Assembly (NCBI GenBank): GCA_964569265.1
Contig: CAZMTO010000023.1
Location: 1 to 24,730, forward strand
Source of the DNA: Avidehalobacter sp964569265
Lineage (GTDB): Bacteria > Bacillota > Dehalobacteriia > UBA4068 > UBA4997
Direction of reading: 5' to 3'
DNA: 24,730 nt
Part shown: in pieces, positions 7,878 to 15,474 of the stretch
How the letters are laid out: every line of letters begins with the position of its first letter
How positions within the stretch are numbered: position 1 is the stretch's first letter
Translations under genes and position numbers: made by a program
Notes under the pieces: generated by a model
The model's database searches: none
Told to the model about the DNA's origin: nothing
What the model saw: only the letters and a program-made list of their open reading frames with translations

Positions 7878-8718
7878 GAACATTTTGCAGGTTGAAAATA
7901 TTACCATGCAGTTTGGCGGCGTAGTGGCAGTCAACAATCTTTCTTTAAACGTTGGCAAGGGAGAAATTGTGGCACTTATTGGCCCTAACGGTGCCGGTAA
8001 AACCACGGCGTTTAACGTTATTACCGGTGTGTACGAGCCTACCAACGGCCGCGTGCTGTTTAACGATGAGGTTTTGTTTGAAAACCACCCGCAGGGTAAA
8101 ATGGCCAAGGAATACAAAGGCGAAAATATGGGCCTTTATACCAAGTCTATTACCAAATCGCCTGACCAGATTACCAAGCTGGGTATTGCACGTACTTTTC
8201 AGAACATCCGTTTGTTTTCTCAGCTTACGGTGTTTGAAAACGTTTTGATTGCTAAGCATATGCGCGCCAAGCAGAACATATTTTCGGCTACGTTCCGTCT
8301 TAATTATAAGGAAGAAAAACGTATGCGCGAAGAAGCTATGGAGCTGCTGGAGATTCAGAATATGGCGCATTTAAAGGACGATATTGCCGGCAGCCTGCCT
8401 TACGGTATTCAGCGCCGGCTGGAGATTGCCCGCGCCTTGGCTACTGACCCGCAGTTGCTGCTGCTGGACGAGCCGGCAGCCGGTATGAACCCGCAGGAAA
8501 CCTTGGAGCTGACCGATTTTATTGCTGATATTAAAAAGCGCTATAATCTTTCGGTGTTTATGATTGAACACCATATGGATTTGGTTATGGGGATATCGGA
8601 CAGAGTATATGTTTTGGACTTTGGCAAGCTGATCTCTCAGGGCACACCGGACGAGGTTGGTAATGACCCGAAGGTAATTGATGCTTATTTGGGGGTGGTA
8701 GACAATGTTGAAGATTGA
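7870..8718 (+). CDS. Branched-chain amino-acid ABC transporter ATP-binding protein LivG
   Basis: This is a cytoplasmic ATPase energising the importer together with LivF. In its 282 residues are Walker A GPNGAGKT (38-45), a Q-loop in ARTFQNIRLF, a degenerate signature LPYGIQRRLEIARAL, Walker B LLLLDEPAAGMNP and the switch His in MIEHHMD. LivG proteins are usually about 255 residues; the extra length is a charged insert between about residues 70 and 100. ATG 7870 lies inside the livM end with AAAGAGGTGA at 7853-7862. It overlaps livF by 14 nt. Confidence 0.93.
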   Translation: MSENILQVENITMQFGGVVAVNNLSLNVGKGEIVALIGPNGAGKTTAFNVITGVYEPTNGRVLFNDEVLFENHPQGKMAKEYKGENMGLYTKSITKSPDQITKLGIARTFQNIRLFSQLTVFENVLIAKHMRAKQNIFSATFRLNYKEEKRMREEAMELLEIQNMAHLKDDIAGSLPYGIQRRLEIARALATDPQLLLLDEPAAGMNPQETLELTDFIADIKKRYNLSVFMIEHHMDLVMGISDRVYVLDFGKLISQGTPDEVGNDPKVIDAYLGVVDNVED

Positions 8719-9403
8719 GCATTTGTCGGTAAATTACGGCGGTATTGAGGCTGTTCGTGATATTTCGTTTGAAGTGCCGGACGGTAATATCGTTACCCTT
8801 ATTGGTGCTAACGGTGCCGGTAAATCTACCACGCTGAAAGCTATTGCCGGTTTGCTTAAACCTAAAAGCGGTTCTATTACCTATAACGGTGAAGAACTGG
8901 TGGGCAAGCCGACCGATCGCATTGTAAATATGGGTATTACGCTGGTGCCGGAGGGGCGTCGCGTGTTCCCGGATATGACGGTGTTGGAAAACCTGAAGAT
9001 TGGCGCATATTTGCGTAAAGATAATTTAGATGAAGATATTCGGTGGATATACGACCTTTTTCCGCGGTTAGAGGAACGTAGCTGGCAGGCAGCCGGTACG
9101 CTTTCCGGCGGTGAGCAGCAGATGTTGGCTGTTGGCCGTGCGCTGATGAGCCGCCCCAAGGTGGTTATGATGGACGAGCCTTCTTTGGGTTTGGCACCGA
9201 TTATTGTTCAGGGCATTTTTGACATCATTAAAGAAATTAACAAGCAGGGTATGACGGTGCTGTTGATTGAGCAGAATGCTAATATGGCACTGCAAACCGC
9301 TGATATCGGTTATGTGCTGGAAACCGGCCAGATAACCATGAGCGGCCCCGGCAAGGTTTTGATGAAGGACGAGCGTATTAAAAAGGCTTATTTGGGTAAG
9401 TAA
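8705..9403 (+). CDS. Branched-chain amino-acid ABC transporter ATP-binding protein LivF
   Basis: This is the second cytoplasmic ATPase of the importer, 232 residues, the normal LivF length. Visible motifs are Walker A GANGAGKST (34-42), signature LSGGEQQMLAVGRALM, Walker B VVMMDEPSLGL and LLIEQN. The start ATG 8705 lies within livG, preceded by a GGGGGTGG stretch. It is the last gene of the transporter operon and is followed by a hairpin terminator. Confidence 0.93.
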   Translation: MLKIEHLSVNYGGIEAVRDISFEVPDGNIVTLIGANGAGKSTTLKAIAGLLKPKSGSITYNGEELVGKPTDRIVNMGITLVPEGRRVFPDMTVLENLKIGAYLRKDNLDEDIRWIYDLFPRLEERSWQAAGTLSGGEQQMLAVGRALMSRPKVVMMDEPSLGLAPIIVQGIFDIIKEINKQGMTVLLIEQNANMALQTADIGYVLETGQITMSGPGKVLMKDERIKKAYLGK

Positions 9404-9409
9404 ATATGG

Positions 9410-9437
9410 GCGGCTGCCGCAGGGCGGCCGCTTTTTT
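9410..9437 (+). terminator. Terminator after livF
   Basis: GCGGCTG (9410-9416) pairs with CGGCCGC (9425-9431), with one G-U pair, followed by TTTTTT (9432-9437). It stands between livF and the convergent rhodanese gene. Confidence 0.75.
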
Positions 9438-9444
9438 ACGCTTT

Positions 9445-9717
9445 TTATTGGATGACATAAAGGCGGCGGTAGCCAAGGCGCGTAAGTATAAGGGCGGCTG
9501 AACGACTGCGCTGCCCGCTGCTGCAATACAGCAAAAGTGGGCGGTTTGGGGCGGCAAAGCGGCTTATTTGGGCAGACAGCGTGTTAAGCGGTATGTTGGT
9601 GGCACCCGGCAAATGCCCGGCAGCAAATTCTGCCGGGGTGCGAACATCAATAAGGAGGGCACCGGCGGCTTGCTGCTGTGTGGCCTGCGCCGGCGATATA
9701 AGATGGTAGGTGGGCAT
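9445..9717 (-). CDS. Small single-domain rhodanese-like protein
   Basis: This 90-residue protein is a stand-alone rhodanese domain that would carry a persulfide on its active-site Cys and move sulfane sulfur. Motifs are LLIDVRTPAEFAAGHLPGATNIPL (CH2A region) and the active-site loop CSSGQRS, whose Cys-x-x-Gly-x-Arg-Ser pattern is the usual six-residue loop of sulfurtransferases of the GlpE/PspE kind. A TTG codon six codons upstream is possible, but it falls in the GGAGG ribosome site, which is well placed for ATG at 9717. It has no signal peptide, so it is probably cytoplasmic. It is convergent with livF and divergent from the tRNA genes; the true sulfur acceptor is unknown. Confidence 0.85.
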   Translation of the reverse strand: MPTYHLISPAQATQQQAAGALLIDVRTPAEFAAGHLPGATNIPLNTLSAQISRFAAPNRPLLLYCSSGQRSRSAALILTRLGYRRLYVIQ

Positions 9718-9767
9718 AGGCAAAAACCTCCGCAAATTATTTATAAAATATTATATGAAAAAAATGC

Positions 9768-9796
9768 TTGACAGGCTGATAAAAAATTGTTATAAT
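9768..9796 (+). promoter_or_regulatory. Consensus SigmaA promoter of the tRNA operon
   Basis: TTGACA (9768-9773) and TATAAT (9791-9796) are both perfect consensus with a 17-bp spacer. The start of transcription would be about 18 nt before tRNA-Thr. Confidence 0.9.
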
Positions 9797-9820
9797 AGCA
9801 AATAGCTTTGAGTAGGACTT

Positions 9821-9896
9821 GCCGGAGTAGCTCAATTGGCAGAGCAGCTGATTTGTAATCAGCAGGTTGCGGGTTCGAGTCCCATCTCCGGCTCCA
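9821..9896 (+). tRNA. tRNA-Thr (anticodon TGT)
   Basis: A 76-nt cloverleaf with encoded CCA. The acceptor stem GCCGGAG pairs perfectly with CTCCGGC, the anticodon stem GCTGA/TCAGC encloses loop TTTGTAA with anticodon TGT at 9854-9856, and the T loop is TTCGAGT. The T stem has one G-U and one C-A mismatch (9870 against 9884). The discriminator is T. Confidence 0.95.
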
Positions 9897-9911
9897 ACCC
9901 TAATTTAATAT

Positions 9912-9996
9912 GGAGGGGTTCCCGAGTGGCCAAAGGGGGCAGACTGTAAATCTGTTGTCTACGACTTCGATGGTTCGAATCCATCTCCCTCCACCA
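9912..9996 (+). tRNA. tRNA-Tyr (anticodon GTA)
   Basis: An 85-nt tRNA with a long variable arm, as expected for bacterial tRNA-Tyr, and an encoded CCA. The acceptor GGAGGGG pairs with TCCCTCC (one G-U pair), the anticodon GTA lies at 9946-9948 in loop CTGTAAA, and the T stem GATGG/CCATC is perfect. It is 15 nt downstream of tRNA-Thr and co-transcribed. Confidence 0.95.
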
Positions 9997-9998
9997 GA

Positions 9999-10027
9999 AG
10001 ACTTGCCTTTGTGGCAAGTCTTTTTTT
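9999..10027 (+). terminator. Terminator of the tRNA operon
   Basis: The perfect 9-bp stem AGACTTGCC (9999-10007) and GGCAAGTCT (10013-10021) has a 5-nt loop and is followed by T7 (10021-10027). Confidence 0.9.
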
Positions 10028-10116
10028 GTTTATGCGTCAATTTATTTGGCATAAATTGTTGTCGAAAAAGCAGAAAAGGGCTTGCGTTTTTGCGAATTTT
10101 ATAGTAATATAGGAAT

Positions 10117-10360
10117 GATATTGGGTGAAGTTTTGGCAGAAAAGCCACACCGGCAATATGCAGCCATAATTTTGGCAGTTTGGTATCTTTGCAAAAACGC
10201 CAACAGTTAGTGTGCGGGGGCAAAACCCCCGGGTGCTTAGGGCATCGGTTCGTCTATCGGCAAGGCGGGCAGGCATTGGCTTGTTGACGACCTCGGGGTA
10301 AGCAGGCCGCTGAAAAAATGGTTACGGTAAGCATAATTTGCCCACTGCAAAAGTTTTTTT
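10117..10360 (+). ncRNA. Candidate rod-like structured RNA (6S-like?)
   Basis: No protein gene is seen between the tRNA terminator and the SLH gene. A possible promoter TTGCGT (10082-10087), 17 bp, TAATAT (10105-10110) would start a transcript near 10117. Its ends can pair: TTTTGGCAG (10131-10139) with CTGCAAAA (10345-10352, one bulged G), then GGCAATATGC (10152-10161) with 10331-10342. Inside, CAACAG (10201-10206) pairs with TTGTTG (10281-10286) and CGGGGG/CCCCCG (10215-10231) forms a hairpin. A T7 run at 10354-10360 follows the closing stem. A long rod with an inner bubble and 3' T-run recalls 6S RNA, but I could not match specific 6S sequence, and it could instead be an unknown leader of the SLH gene. 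Confidence 0.3.
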
Positions 10361-10527
10361 AAATTTTTTAAAAAAGTTTGCAAATGGGTGCAAGTTTTTG
10401 TTGCCGGCTTGTGTATTTATGGTGAAGAGTTTTTACGGGGCGTGTGATAGCGCTGAAAAACTCTGGGGATTTTCGGCAAAGCTAAGGCCGATATTAAAAA
10501 AATACCTACAAGGAGGAAACAAGAACA
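10361..10527 (+). promoter_or_regulatory. Leader region of the SLH protein gene
   Basis: No clear -35/-10 pair is seen. The 5' leader holds a perfect 9-bp stem AGAGTTTTT (10426-10434) with AAAAACTCT (10456-10464) and a smaller TCGGC/GCCGA stem near 10469-10490, followed by ACAAGGAGGAAAC before ATG 10528. Neither stem is followed by a T-run, so they may stabilise the mRNA rather than terminate it. Confidence 0.4.
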
Positions 10528-13014
10528 ATGAAGAAACTCGCAGTTCTTTTGGCAGCAGTAATGGCATTTGCATTCTCTGCCAGCGCTTATGCAGCAAACT
10601 TCAGCGATATTGCAGATCAGCCTGTAAACGTTCAGGACTCTATTGCTAAGACTGTTGCATTGGGCATTATTAACGGTTACGACGACGGCACTTTTGGTCC
10701 TGCTCAGAACATCACTCGTGCTGAGTTTGCTAAAATTGCTGTAACCGCTGCAGGTGCAAAAGACACCGCAGATATGTTGCAAAACAACAAATCCAGCTTT
10801 AAAGACGTTAAAGAAGGTTGGTACACCGGTTGGGTAAATGCTTCCGAATCTTTGGGCATTTTCCTGGGTGACGGCAACGGCAACTTCCGTCCTAACGACA
10901 CCATCACCAACCAGGAAGTTATCACCGTTCTGCTGCGTCTGCTGGGCTACAACGACAACCTGACTGGTACTTGGCCGGTTAACTACGTTACCCAGGCTAA
11001 CAAGTGCGAGATTTTGGACGATGTTGCTGTAGTAGCAGCTGCACCTGCTAAGCGTGCAGACGTTGTTGTTATGTTGGATGCTACCCTGGACACCAACCTG
11101 GTTACTTACGACAAAGACACCAACGAATTCGTTCTGAAGCAGAACACCAAGAGCGGTTCTACCGAGCTGCCCCTGTTGGAAGATTCCTTTAAGGGTGCTT
11201 ATGTAGAAGTAGGCTCCTTCGCTAAGGTTGATGAAGTTCGCGACTTTGCTAAGCAGACCCTGAACTGGACTGCCGGCAAGACCGCTATGATCATCGACGG
11301 CGACACCCGTGTATCCTACAACGGCGGTTCTCTGTTTGTTCTGGCAGGTCATCAGGGCAACGTTTACTACGTAAAGGATAACGACAAACTGTATGCTCGC
11401 TTCATCGAAGTTGAGTCTTACACCAAGACCACCACTACCAAACCCACCTACACCGATGGCAAGGTAGCTGTAAACAAGACCAAGTACACTGTTGCTCCCG
11501 GCTTTGACGCTGATACTACCATCACCGCTTTGAAGGACAAGAACAGCAACTACATCCTGTACTTCAACGACGACGATCAGGTTTATGATGTTAAGTCTGA
11601 CGTTGAATTCACCGAGAAGGCTGCTTACGTAAAGAGCATCAACTCTTCTACCATGAAGCTGACCGGTTCTTTGACCAAGTCCGTATCTCTGGCTAACGAC
11701 ATTCTGGTTTACACCGAAGATGGTTTCATCGACGCTGCTGACCTGACTGTTGGCGATGCTGTAATGGAGATTGCTGACGATCTGTACGTAAAGGTTGACG
11801 AAGCTGCTGGTTCCTTGACCAAGGCTCAGTTGACCGGCAAGCAGGTTGACAAGATCACCGTTGCTGGCAAGACCTATGTTGCTGACGAAATGAAGACTCT
11901 GGACAAAGAGTACGAAGCTGCTGACGCTGCTATCGAAGATATCTATGGCAACGAAGTATCCTTCATCCTGAACAAGGACAACTCTGTATCCGCTATCGTT
12001 GTTGACGCTACCAGCACCGGCACCAAGCTGTACGGTATTGTTGTAGGCGGCGACAAGACCACCAATGGTTTCGGTTCTAACAAGACCAACCAGAAGGTAA
12101 GCATCTTTACCGAAGAGGGCAAGACTGTTACCTATAGCTACGATCTGGACAACGGCTACGACGAGATGAAAGAAGCTCAGTTGGGCCAGTTGGTACAGTA
12201 CAAGCTGACCAAAGACGGCGAAATCAAGAACTGGACTGCTGCATATGACGGCCAGCTGCTTGACGCTGACGGCGAAATCGAAGTTAAGAATAACTCCTAC
12301 CTGGTAGGCGCTAACACTGTAACTTTGGCTTCCAACGTTGTAATCTTTGAAGTTGACGAAGACGACGACGATATCGATCCTTCTGTAGTAACCCGTGCTA
12401 GCCTGTTGGGCGGCGGCGACTTTACCCCTGGCGACCTGACCGACACCAAGGTTACTGCTTATGCTAACTACTTTACCAACACCAACGGTGCTGTTAAGGT
12501 TCTGGCTTACACCACTGCCGGCACCAGCAACTACAACTACGGCGTAGTTGACGGCGACGTATTCAGCAACGCTGATTATGATGACGCTATTATGCTGGAT
12601 GGCGACGAGAACGTATACGAAGTAGCTGGCGCTGCTACCAACCACGACTTGATCGTTTACACCAAGTCCGGCGACAAGCTGACTGTTAAGTTGGCTATTG
12701 CTGAGAAGAAGGCAGCTGCTGTAGAAGTTACCGGTTACACCGACGGCCTGATCGTTCTGGATAAGGCTCAGGATGTTTACGCATTTGATTCCACCGTTAA
12801 GGATCCGATCACTTCTAACAAGACCGAGTCTGTTGATTCCATCATGACTGACGCTGACACCATCGTATATGTAATGAACAGCTCCACCGGTTACTTCGAA
12901 CTGGGCGATCTGGACAGCATTTCTAAGGGTGCTTATGTAAACGTTGTTGTAATGGATAAGGACGGCTATGCTGACCTGATCATCGTTGACGAATACAACG
13001 ATTACACTCTGTAA
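10528..13014 (+). CDS. S-layer homology (SLH) domain surface protein
   Basis: This 828-residue exported protein is probably an abundant cell-surface or S-layer protein. Residues 1-22 form a signal peptide ending AYA. SLH domains follow: about 24-72 (FSDIADQ, then LGIINGYDDGTFGPAQNITRAEFA), about 89-140 (FKDVKEGWYTGWVNASESLGI, FRPNDTITNQEV), and a weaker third at about 147-187 with the TRAE-like motif worn to KRAD. SLH repeats bind pyruvylated wall polymers. The remaining 640 residues are acidic, Lys/Asp/Thr-rich and of no family I recognise. Codon choice is strongly restricted (GCT, GAC, AAG, AAC, GGC), unlike the neighbours, which suggests very high expression. It is monocistronic, between a long leader and a strong terminator. 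Confidence 0.9.
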   Translation: MKKLAVLLAAVMAFAFSASAYAANFSDIADQPVNVQDSIAKTVALGIINGYDDGTFGPAQNITRAEFAKIAVTAAGAKDTADMLQNNKSSFKDVKEGWYTGWVNASESLGIFLGDGNGNFRPNDTITNQEVITVLLRLLGYNDNLTGTWPVNYVTQANKCEILDDVAVVAAAPAKRADVVVMLDATLDTNLVTYDKDTNEFVLKQNTKSGSTELPLLEDSFKGAYVEVGSFAKVDEVRDFAKQTLNWTAGKTAMIIDGDTRVSYNGGSLFVLAGHQGNVYYVKDNDKLYARFIEVESYTKTTTTKPTYTDGKVAVNKTKYTVAPGFDADTTITALKDKNSNYILYFNDDDQVYDVKSDVEFTEKAAYVKSINSSTMKLTGSLTKSVSLANDILVYTEDGFIDAADLTVGDAVMEIADDLYVKVDEAAGSLTKAQLTGKQVDKITVAGKTYVADEMKTLDKEYEAADAAIEDIYGNEVSFILNKDNSVSAIVVDATSTGTKLYGIVVGGDKTTNGFGSNKTNQKVSIFTEEGKTVTYSYDLDNGYDEMKEAQLGQLVQYKLTKDGEIKNWTAAYDGQLLDADGEIEVKNNSYLVGANTVTLASNVVIFEVDEDDDDIDPSVVTRASLLGGGDFTPGDLTDTKVTAYANYFTNTNGAVKVLAYTTAGTSNYNYGVVDGDVFSNADYDDAIMLDGDENVYEVAGAATNHDLIVYTKSGDKLTVKLAIAEKKAAAVEVTGYTDGLIVLDKAQDVYAFDSTVKDPITSNKTESVDSIMTDADTIVYVMNSSTGYFELGDLDSISKGAYVNVVVMDKDGYADLIIVDEYNDYTL

Positions 13015-13065
13015 GGCAAGTTGAGCAAGTAATTGCCCGGCAAACCGTTTACGGATCAGTAAATT

Positions 13066-13100
13066 AAAACACCGCGGGTTTAGGCTCGCGGTGTTTTTTT
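13066..13100 (+). terminator. Strong terminator after the SLH gene
   Basis: The perfect 11-bp stem AAAACACCGCG (13066-13076) and CGCGGTGTTTT (13087-13097) has a 10-nt loop and continues into a T run to 13100. Confidence 0.9.
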
Positions 13101-13107
13101 GTTTGTA

Positions 13108-13136
13108 TTGACATAAGAAGTAAAAGCTATTATAAT
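13108..13136 (+). promoter_or_regulatory. Consensus promoter of the candidate RNA gene
   Basis: TTGACA (13108-13113), a 17-bp spacer and TATAAT (13131-13136) match consensus exactly. Start of transcription is expected near 13143. No coding gene begins within 350 nt, which points to a non-coding transcript. Confidence 0.85.
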
Positions 13137-13142
13137 AAAAAA

Positions 13143-13369
13143 GACGGCGAGCCATTGCAGTGGCAGTCGTCCCTGTAAGATTTTATGTCTTGAAGAGAGC
13201 GCCGCTTGCCGCTATGGTTTAGCGGTTGCTTTTTTTATCGGTAATATTGCAAAAAAGCAATACAAGTTCGATAATGCTGATAATTACCAGACAGAATTGA
13301 AACAAATCTGAGTATGTAACCAAGAGCATCACCACCTTTAAAGGTAGTGGACAACCTTGCCGTCTTTTT
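13143..13369 (+). ncRNA. Candidate structured non-coding RNA, about 225 nt
   Basis: A perfect consensus promoter fires at about 13143. The first nine bases GACGGCGAG (13143-13151) pair with CTTGCCGTC (13356-13364), and the closing stem is followed at once by T5 (13365-13369). Inner hairpins include GCCAT/GTGGC (13151-13164), AGCGCCGCT with AGCGGTTGCT (13198-13230), TATTGC/GCAATA (13245-13262) and GGTAAT/ATTACC (13240-13288). GACGGC can alternatively pair with GTCGTC at 13166-13171. No ORF with a ribosome site is present. A 5'-3' closed stem of this size suggests a stable RNA. The raiA motif of Firmicutes is one class to test; I cannot confirm it. A T7 run at 13230-13236 could also end a shorter 90-nt RNA. 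Confidence 0.5.
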
Positions 13370-13391
13370 CGTTCTTAATTGTAGCATATAT

Positions 13392-13432
13392 GCGCTTTGT
13401 TGGCAATACCTGCCTACTAAAGCGCTTTTTTT
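13392..13432 (+). terminator. Terminator before topB
   Basis: GCGCTTT (13392-13398) pairs with AAAGCGC (13419-13425), with an inner GGCA/TGCC helix, and is followed by T7 (13426-13432). It backs up termination of the candidate RNA and isolates topB. Confidence 0.85.
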
Positions 13433-13434
13433 GT

Positions 13435-13463
13435 TTGTGTTTGCGTGGCAAGTATGGTAATAT
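13435..13463 (+). promoter_or_regulatory. Possible promoter of topB
   Basis: TTGTGT (13435-13440) and TAATAT (13458-13463) are 17 bp apart, right after the terminator. The match is moderate. Confidence 0.4.
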
Positions 13464-13497
13464 AGGGTAAATGGCGCAAAAAAAAGGGGGCAGGGCT

Positions 13498-15396
13498 TTG
13501 GGCAAAATTTTGGTTGTGGCAGAAAAACCTTCGGTGGGGCGCGACATTGCGCGGGTGCTGGGCTGTGCTGCCCGCGCCGAGGGGTATTTGGACGGTGACG
13601 AATACATTGTGAGCTGGGCGGTGGGCCATTTGGCGCAGCTTGCTGCCCCCGAAGATTACGACCCCGCTTTAAAGCGCTGGGCCTTTGATACGCTGCCGAT
13701 TATGCCGGAGCAGATGCGTCTGGTGGCGGCGCCGGGCGCTAAAAGCCAGTTTGCTGTGCTAAAACGCCTGATGAACAGCCGCGATGTTGATGAGCTTATC
13801 TGTGCCACTGACTCCGGGCGCGAGGGTGAGCTGATTTTTAGGTATATTTACCGGTTGGCCGGTTGCAAAAAGCCGTTTAAACGGCTGTGGGTATCGTCGA
13901 TGACGGATAAGGCGATAAAAGACGGGTTTGCCGCCCTGCGCCCCGGTGCCGATTACGATAAGCTGTACGATTCGGCGCGGTGCCGGTCGGAGGCGGACTG
14001 GTTGGTGGGCATAAATGCCAGCCGCGCTTATACGTTAAAGTATGATGCGCTGCTTTCTATAGGGCGGGTGCAAACGCCCACCCTGGCGATAATTGTTAAC
14101 CGGGCGGCGGAAATTGCGGCCTTTGTGCCGGAGGAATATTTTGAACTGCGGGCGGATTTTGCTGCGGGCGAGGCGGCCTACTGGGGCTTGTGGCAAAATG
14201 CTGCGGGTGAAAGCCGTATTAAAGATAAGGAGCAGGCAGCGGCGTTGCAGGCCAAGGTTAAGGGTGCTGCCGGGCGTGTTGTTGAGGTGAAGCGCGAGGA
14301 AAAAAGTCAGCCGCCGCCGTTGCTGTATGATTTGACGGAGTTGCAGCGCGATTGCAACAAGCGCTATGGGTTTTCGGCGCAAAAAACGTTGGATTTGGCG
14401 CAAAGCCTGTACGAAACGCGCAAGCTGCTTACTTATCCCCGTACCGACAGCCGCTATTTAAGTGATGATTTGCTGCCGCGGTTGGCCGGGCGGGTAAAAA
14501 ATCTGGCGGCGCTGCCGCAATTTGCCGAGGATACCGCACCGTTTATGCAGGCGGGCAGCCTGCCGCGCCCCGGCAAAAGGGTTATCGACAACAGCAAGGT
14601 TACCGACCACCACGCTATTATACCAACCGAGGGGCGGCTTAGGGTGGATAACCTGACCGACGATGAATGGCGGGTGTTTAGGTTGGTGGCGCTGCGTTTT
14701 TTGGCGGTGTTTTACCCGGCGCACCGCTTTGCCCAAACCCGTGTGCTTACCGAGGCTGCCGGGGAGCGCTTTGCATCTAAGGGGCAGGAGGAGCTGCAAG
14801 CCGGGTGGACGGCGCTTTATGAGCGGCTGAAGCAGGCAGAGCAGCAGGAAAAGCCTGTAAAAAAATCTAAGGCGGGGGCCAAAGAGGAACAGGAGCTGCC
14901 CAATTTGGCGGTGGGTGATGCAACACAGCTAACTAAAGCCAAAATTGAGCAGAAAAAGACGCAACCGCCTAAGCCGTATACCGAGGCCGGGTTGCTTTCG
15001 GCGATGGAAAATGCCGGGCGTTTTGTAGAGGACGAGGCGCTAAAGGAGCAGCTAAAGGAAAGTGGCCTGGGCACACCGGCTACGCGCGCCGCCATTATTG
15101 AGCGGCTGTTGGCGGTGGGCTACATAAAGCGGCAGGGCAAGGCGCTGCAACCGACCGAAAAGGGTGAAAAGCTGATAGCGGTGGTGCCGCCCGAACTGAA
15201 ATCGGCGGAAACTACCGGTAAGTGGGAAAAAGGTTTGGCAGCCATTGCCGGCGGCAGAATGTCTACGGGGGTGTTTATAGCCAGCATAAAGCGCTATGTG
15301 GACTTTTTGGTGCGCGACTGCCGCACGTCTAACCGGTTTATGCATTTTCCGCAGGAGCAACGACGTTATAAACGCCCTGGCAAACGCAAGGTTTAA
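13498..15396 (+). CDS. DNA topoisomerase III (TopB type IA)
   Basis: This enzyme breaks and rejoins single DNA strands, with decatenation as its main role. From TTG 13498 it has 632 residues. The N-terminal Toprim domain shows VVAEKPSVGRDIARVLG and the acidic motif CATDSGREGELIFRYIY. The catalytic Tyr is in TYPRTDSRYLS (residue 313), and DHHAIIPTE and GLGTPATRAAIIERL are typical of TopB. There is no C-terminal zinc-finger region. An ATG at 13471 would add nine residues, but it would lie at the expected transcript start without a ribosome site, while GGGGGCAGG sits 5-7 nt before TTG 13498 and the family begins at this point. The start therefore remains uncertain. The gene stands alone, upstream of ridA, which has its own promoter. 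Confidence 0.93.
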   Translation: MGKILVVAEKPSVGRDIARVLGCAARAEGYLDGDEYIVSWAVGHLAQLAAPEDYDPALKRWAFDTLPIMPEQMRLVAAPGAKSQFAVLKRLMNSRDVDELICATDSGREGELIFRYIYRLAGCKKPFKRLWVSSMTDKAIKDGFAALRPGADYDKLYDSARCRSEADWLVGINASRAYTLKYDALLSIGRVQTPTLAIIVNRAAEIAAFVPEEYFELRADFAAGEAAYWGLWQNAAGESRIKDKEQAAALQAKVKGAAGRVVEVKREEKSQPPPLLYDLTELQRDCNKRYGFSAQKTLDLAQSLYETRKLLTYPRTDSRYLSDDLLPRLAGRVKNLAALPQFAEDTAPFMQAGSLPRPGKRVIDNSKVTDHHAIIPTEGRLRVDNLTDDEWRVFRLVALRFLAVFYPAHRFAQTRVLTEAAGERFASKGQEELQAGWTALYERLKQAEQQEKPVKKSKAGAKEEQELPNLAVGDATQLTKAKIEQKKTQPPKPYTEAGLLSAMENAGRFVEDEALKEQLKESGLGTPATRAAIIERLLAVGYIKRQGKALQPTEKGEKLIAVVPPELKSAETTGKWEKGLAAIAGGRMSTGVFIASIKRYVDFLVRDCRTSNRFMHFPQEQRRYKRPGKRKV

Positions 15397-15398
15397 GC

Positions 15399-15427
15399 TT
15401 GCCAAGCGCGGGGCGGCGTGCTATAAT
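15399..15427 (+). promoter_or_regulatory. SigmaA-type promoter of ridA
   Basis: TTGCCA (15399-15404), 17 bp, TATAAT (15422-15427), just after the topB stop codon. Confidence 0.75.
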
Positions 15428-15474
15428 CTAAGGTATATTTTATAAGGTATGTTTGCCTTTAAGGAGGAATTTTG

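Noticed and set aside
9910..10104. Small open frame over tRNA-Tyr and its terminator
   Set aside because: The region folds into a complete tRNA with CCA followed by an intrinsic terminator, which excludes a protein gene.
10338..10649. Overlapping open frame of about 103 codons at the start of the SLH gene
   Set aside because: It begins in a T-rich stretch without a ribosome site and overlaps the well-supported signal peptide region in another frame.
10417..13155. A very long open frame (about 912 codons) antisense to the SLH gene
   Set aside because: It arises from the restricted codon use of the SLH gene on the other strand, has no ribosome site, runs through both the terminator and the leader, and gives a low-complexity Val/Gly/Asn/Ser-rich product with no domain.
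13320..13370. T-box-like stretch (GGTAGTGGACAACC ... CCGTC and T-run)
   Set aside because: It lacks the AGGGTGGNACCGCG core, a clear specifier stem I and an aminoacyl-tRNA synthetase or amino-acid gene downstream; the CCGTC is better explained by pairing with the 5' end at 13143.
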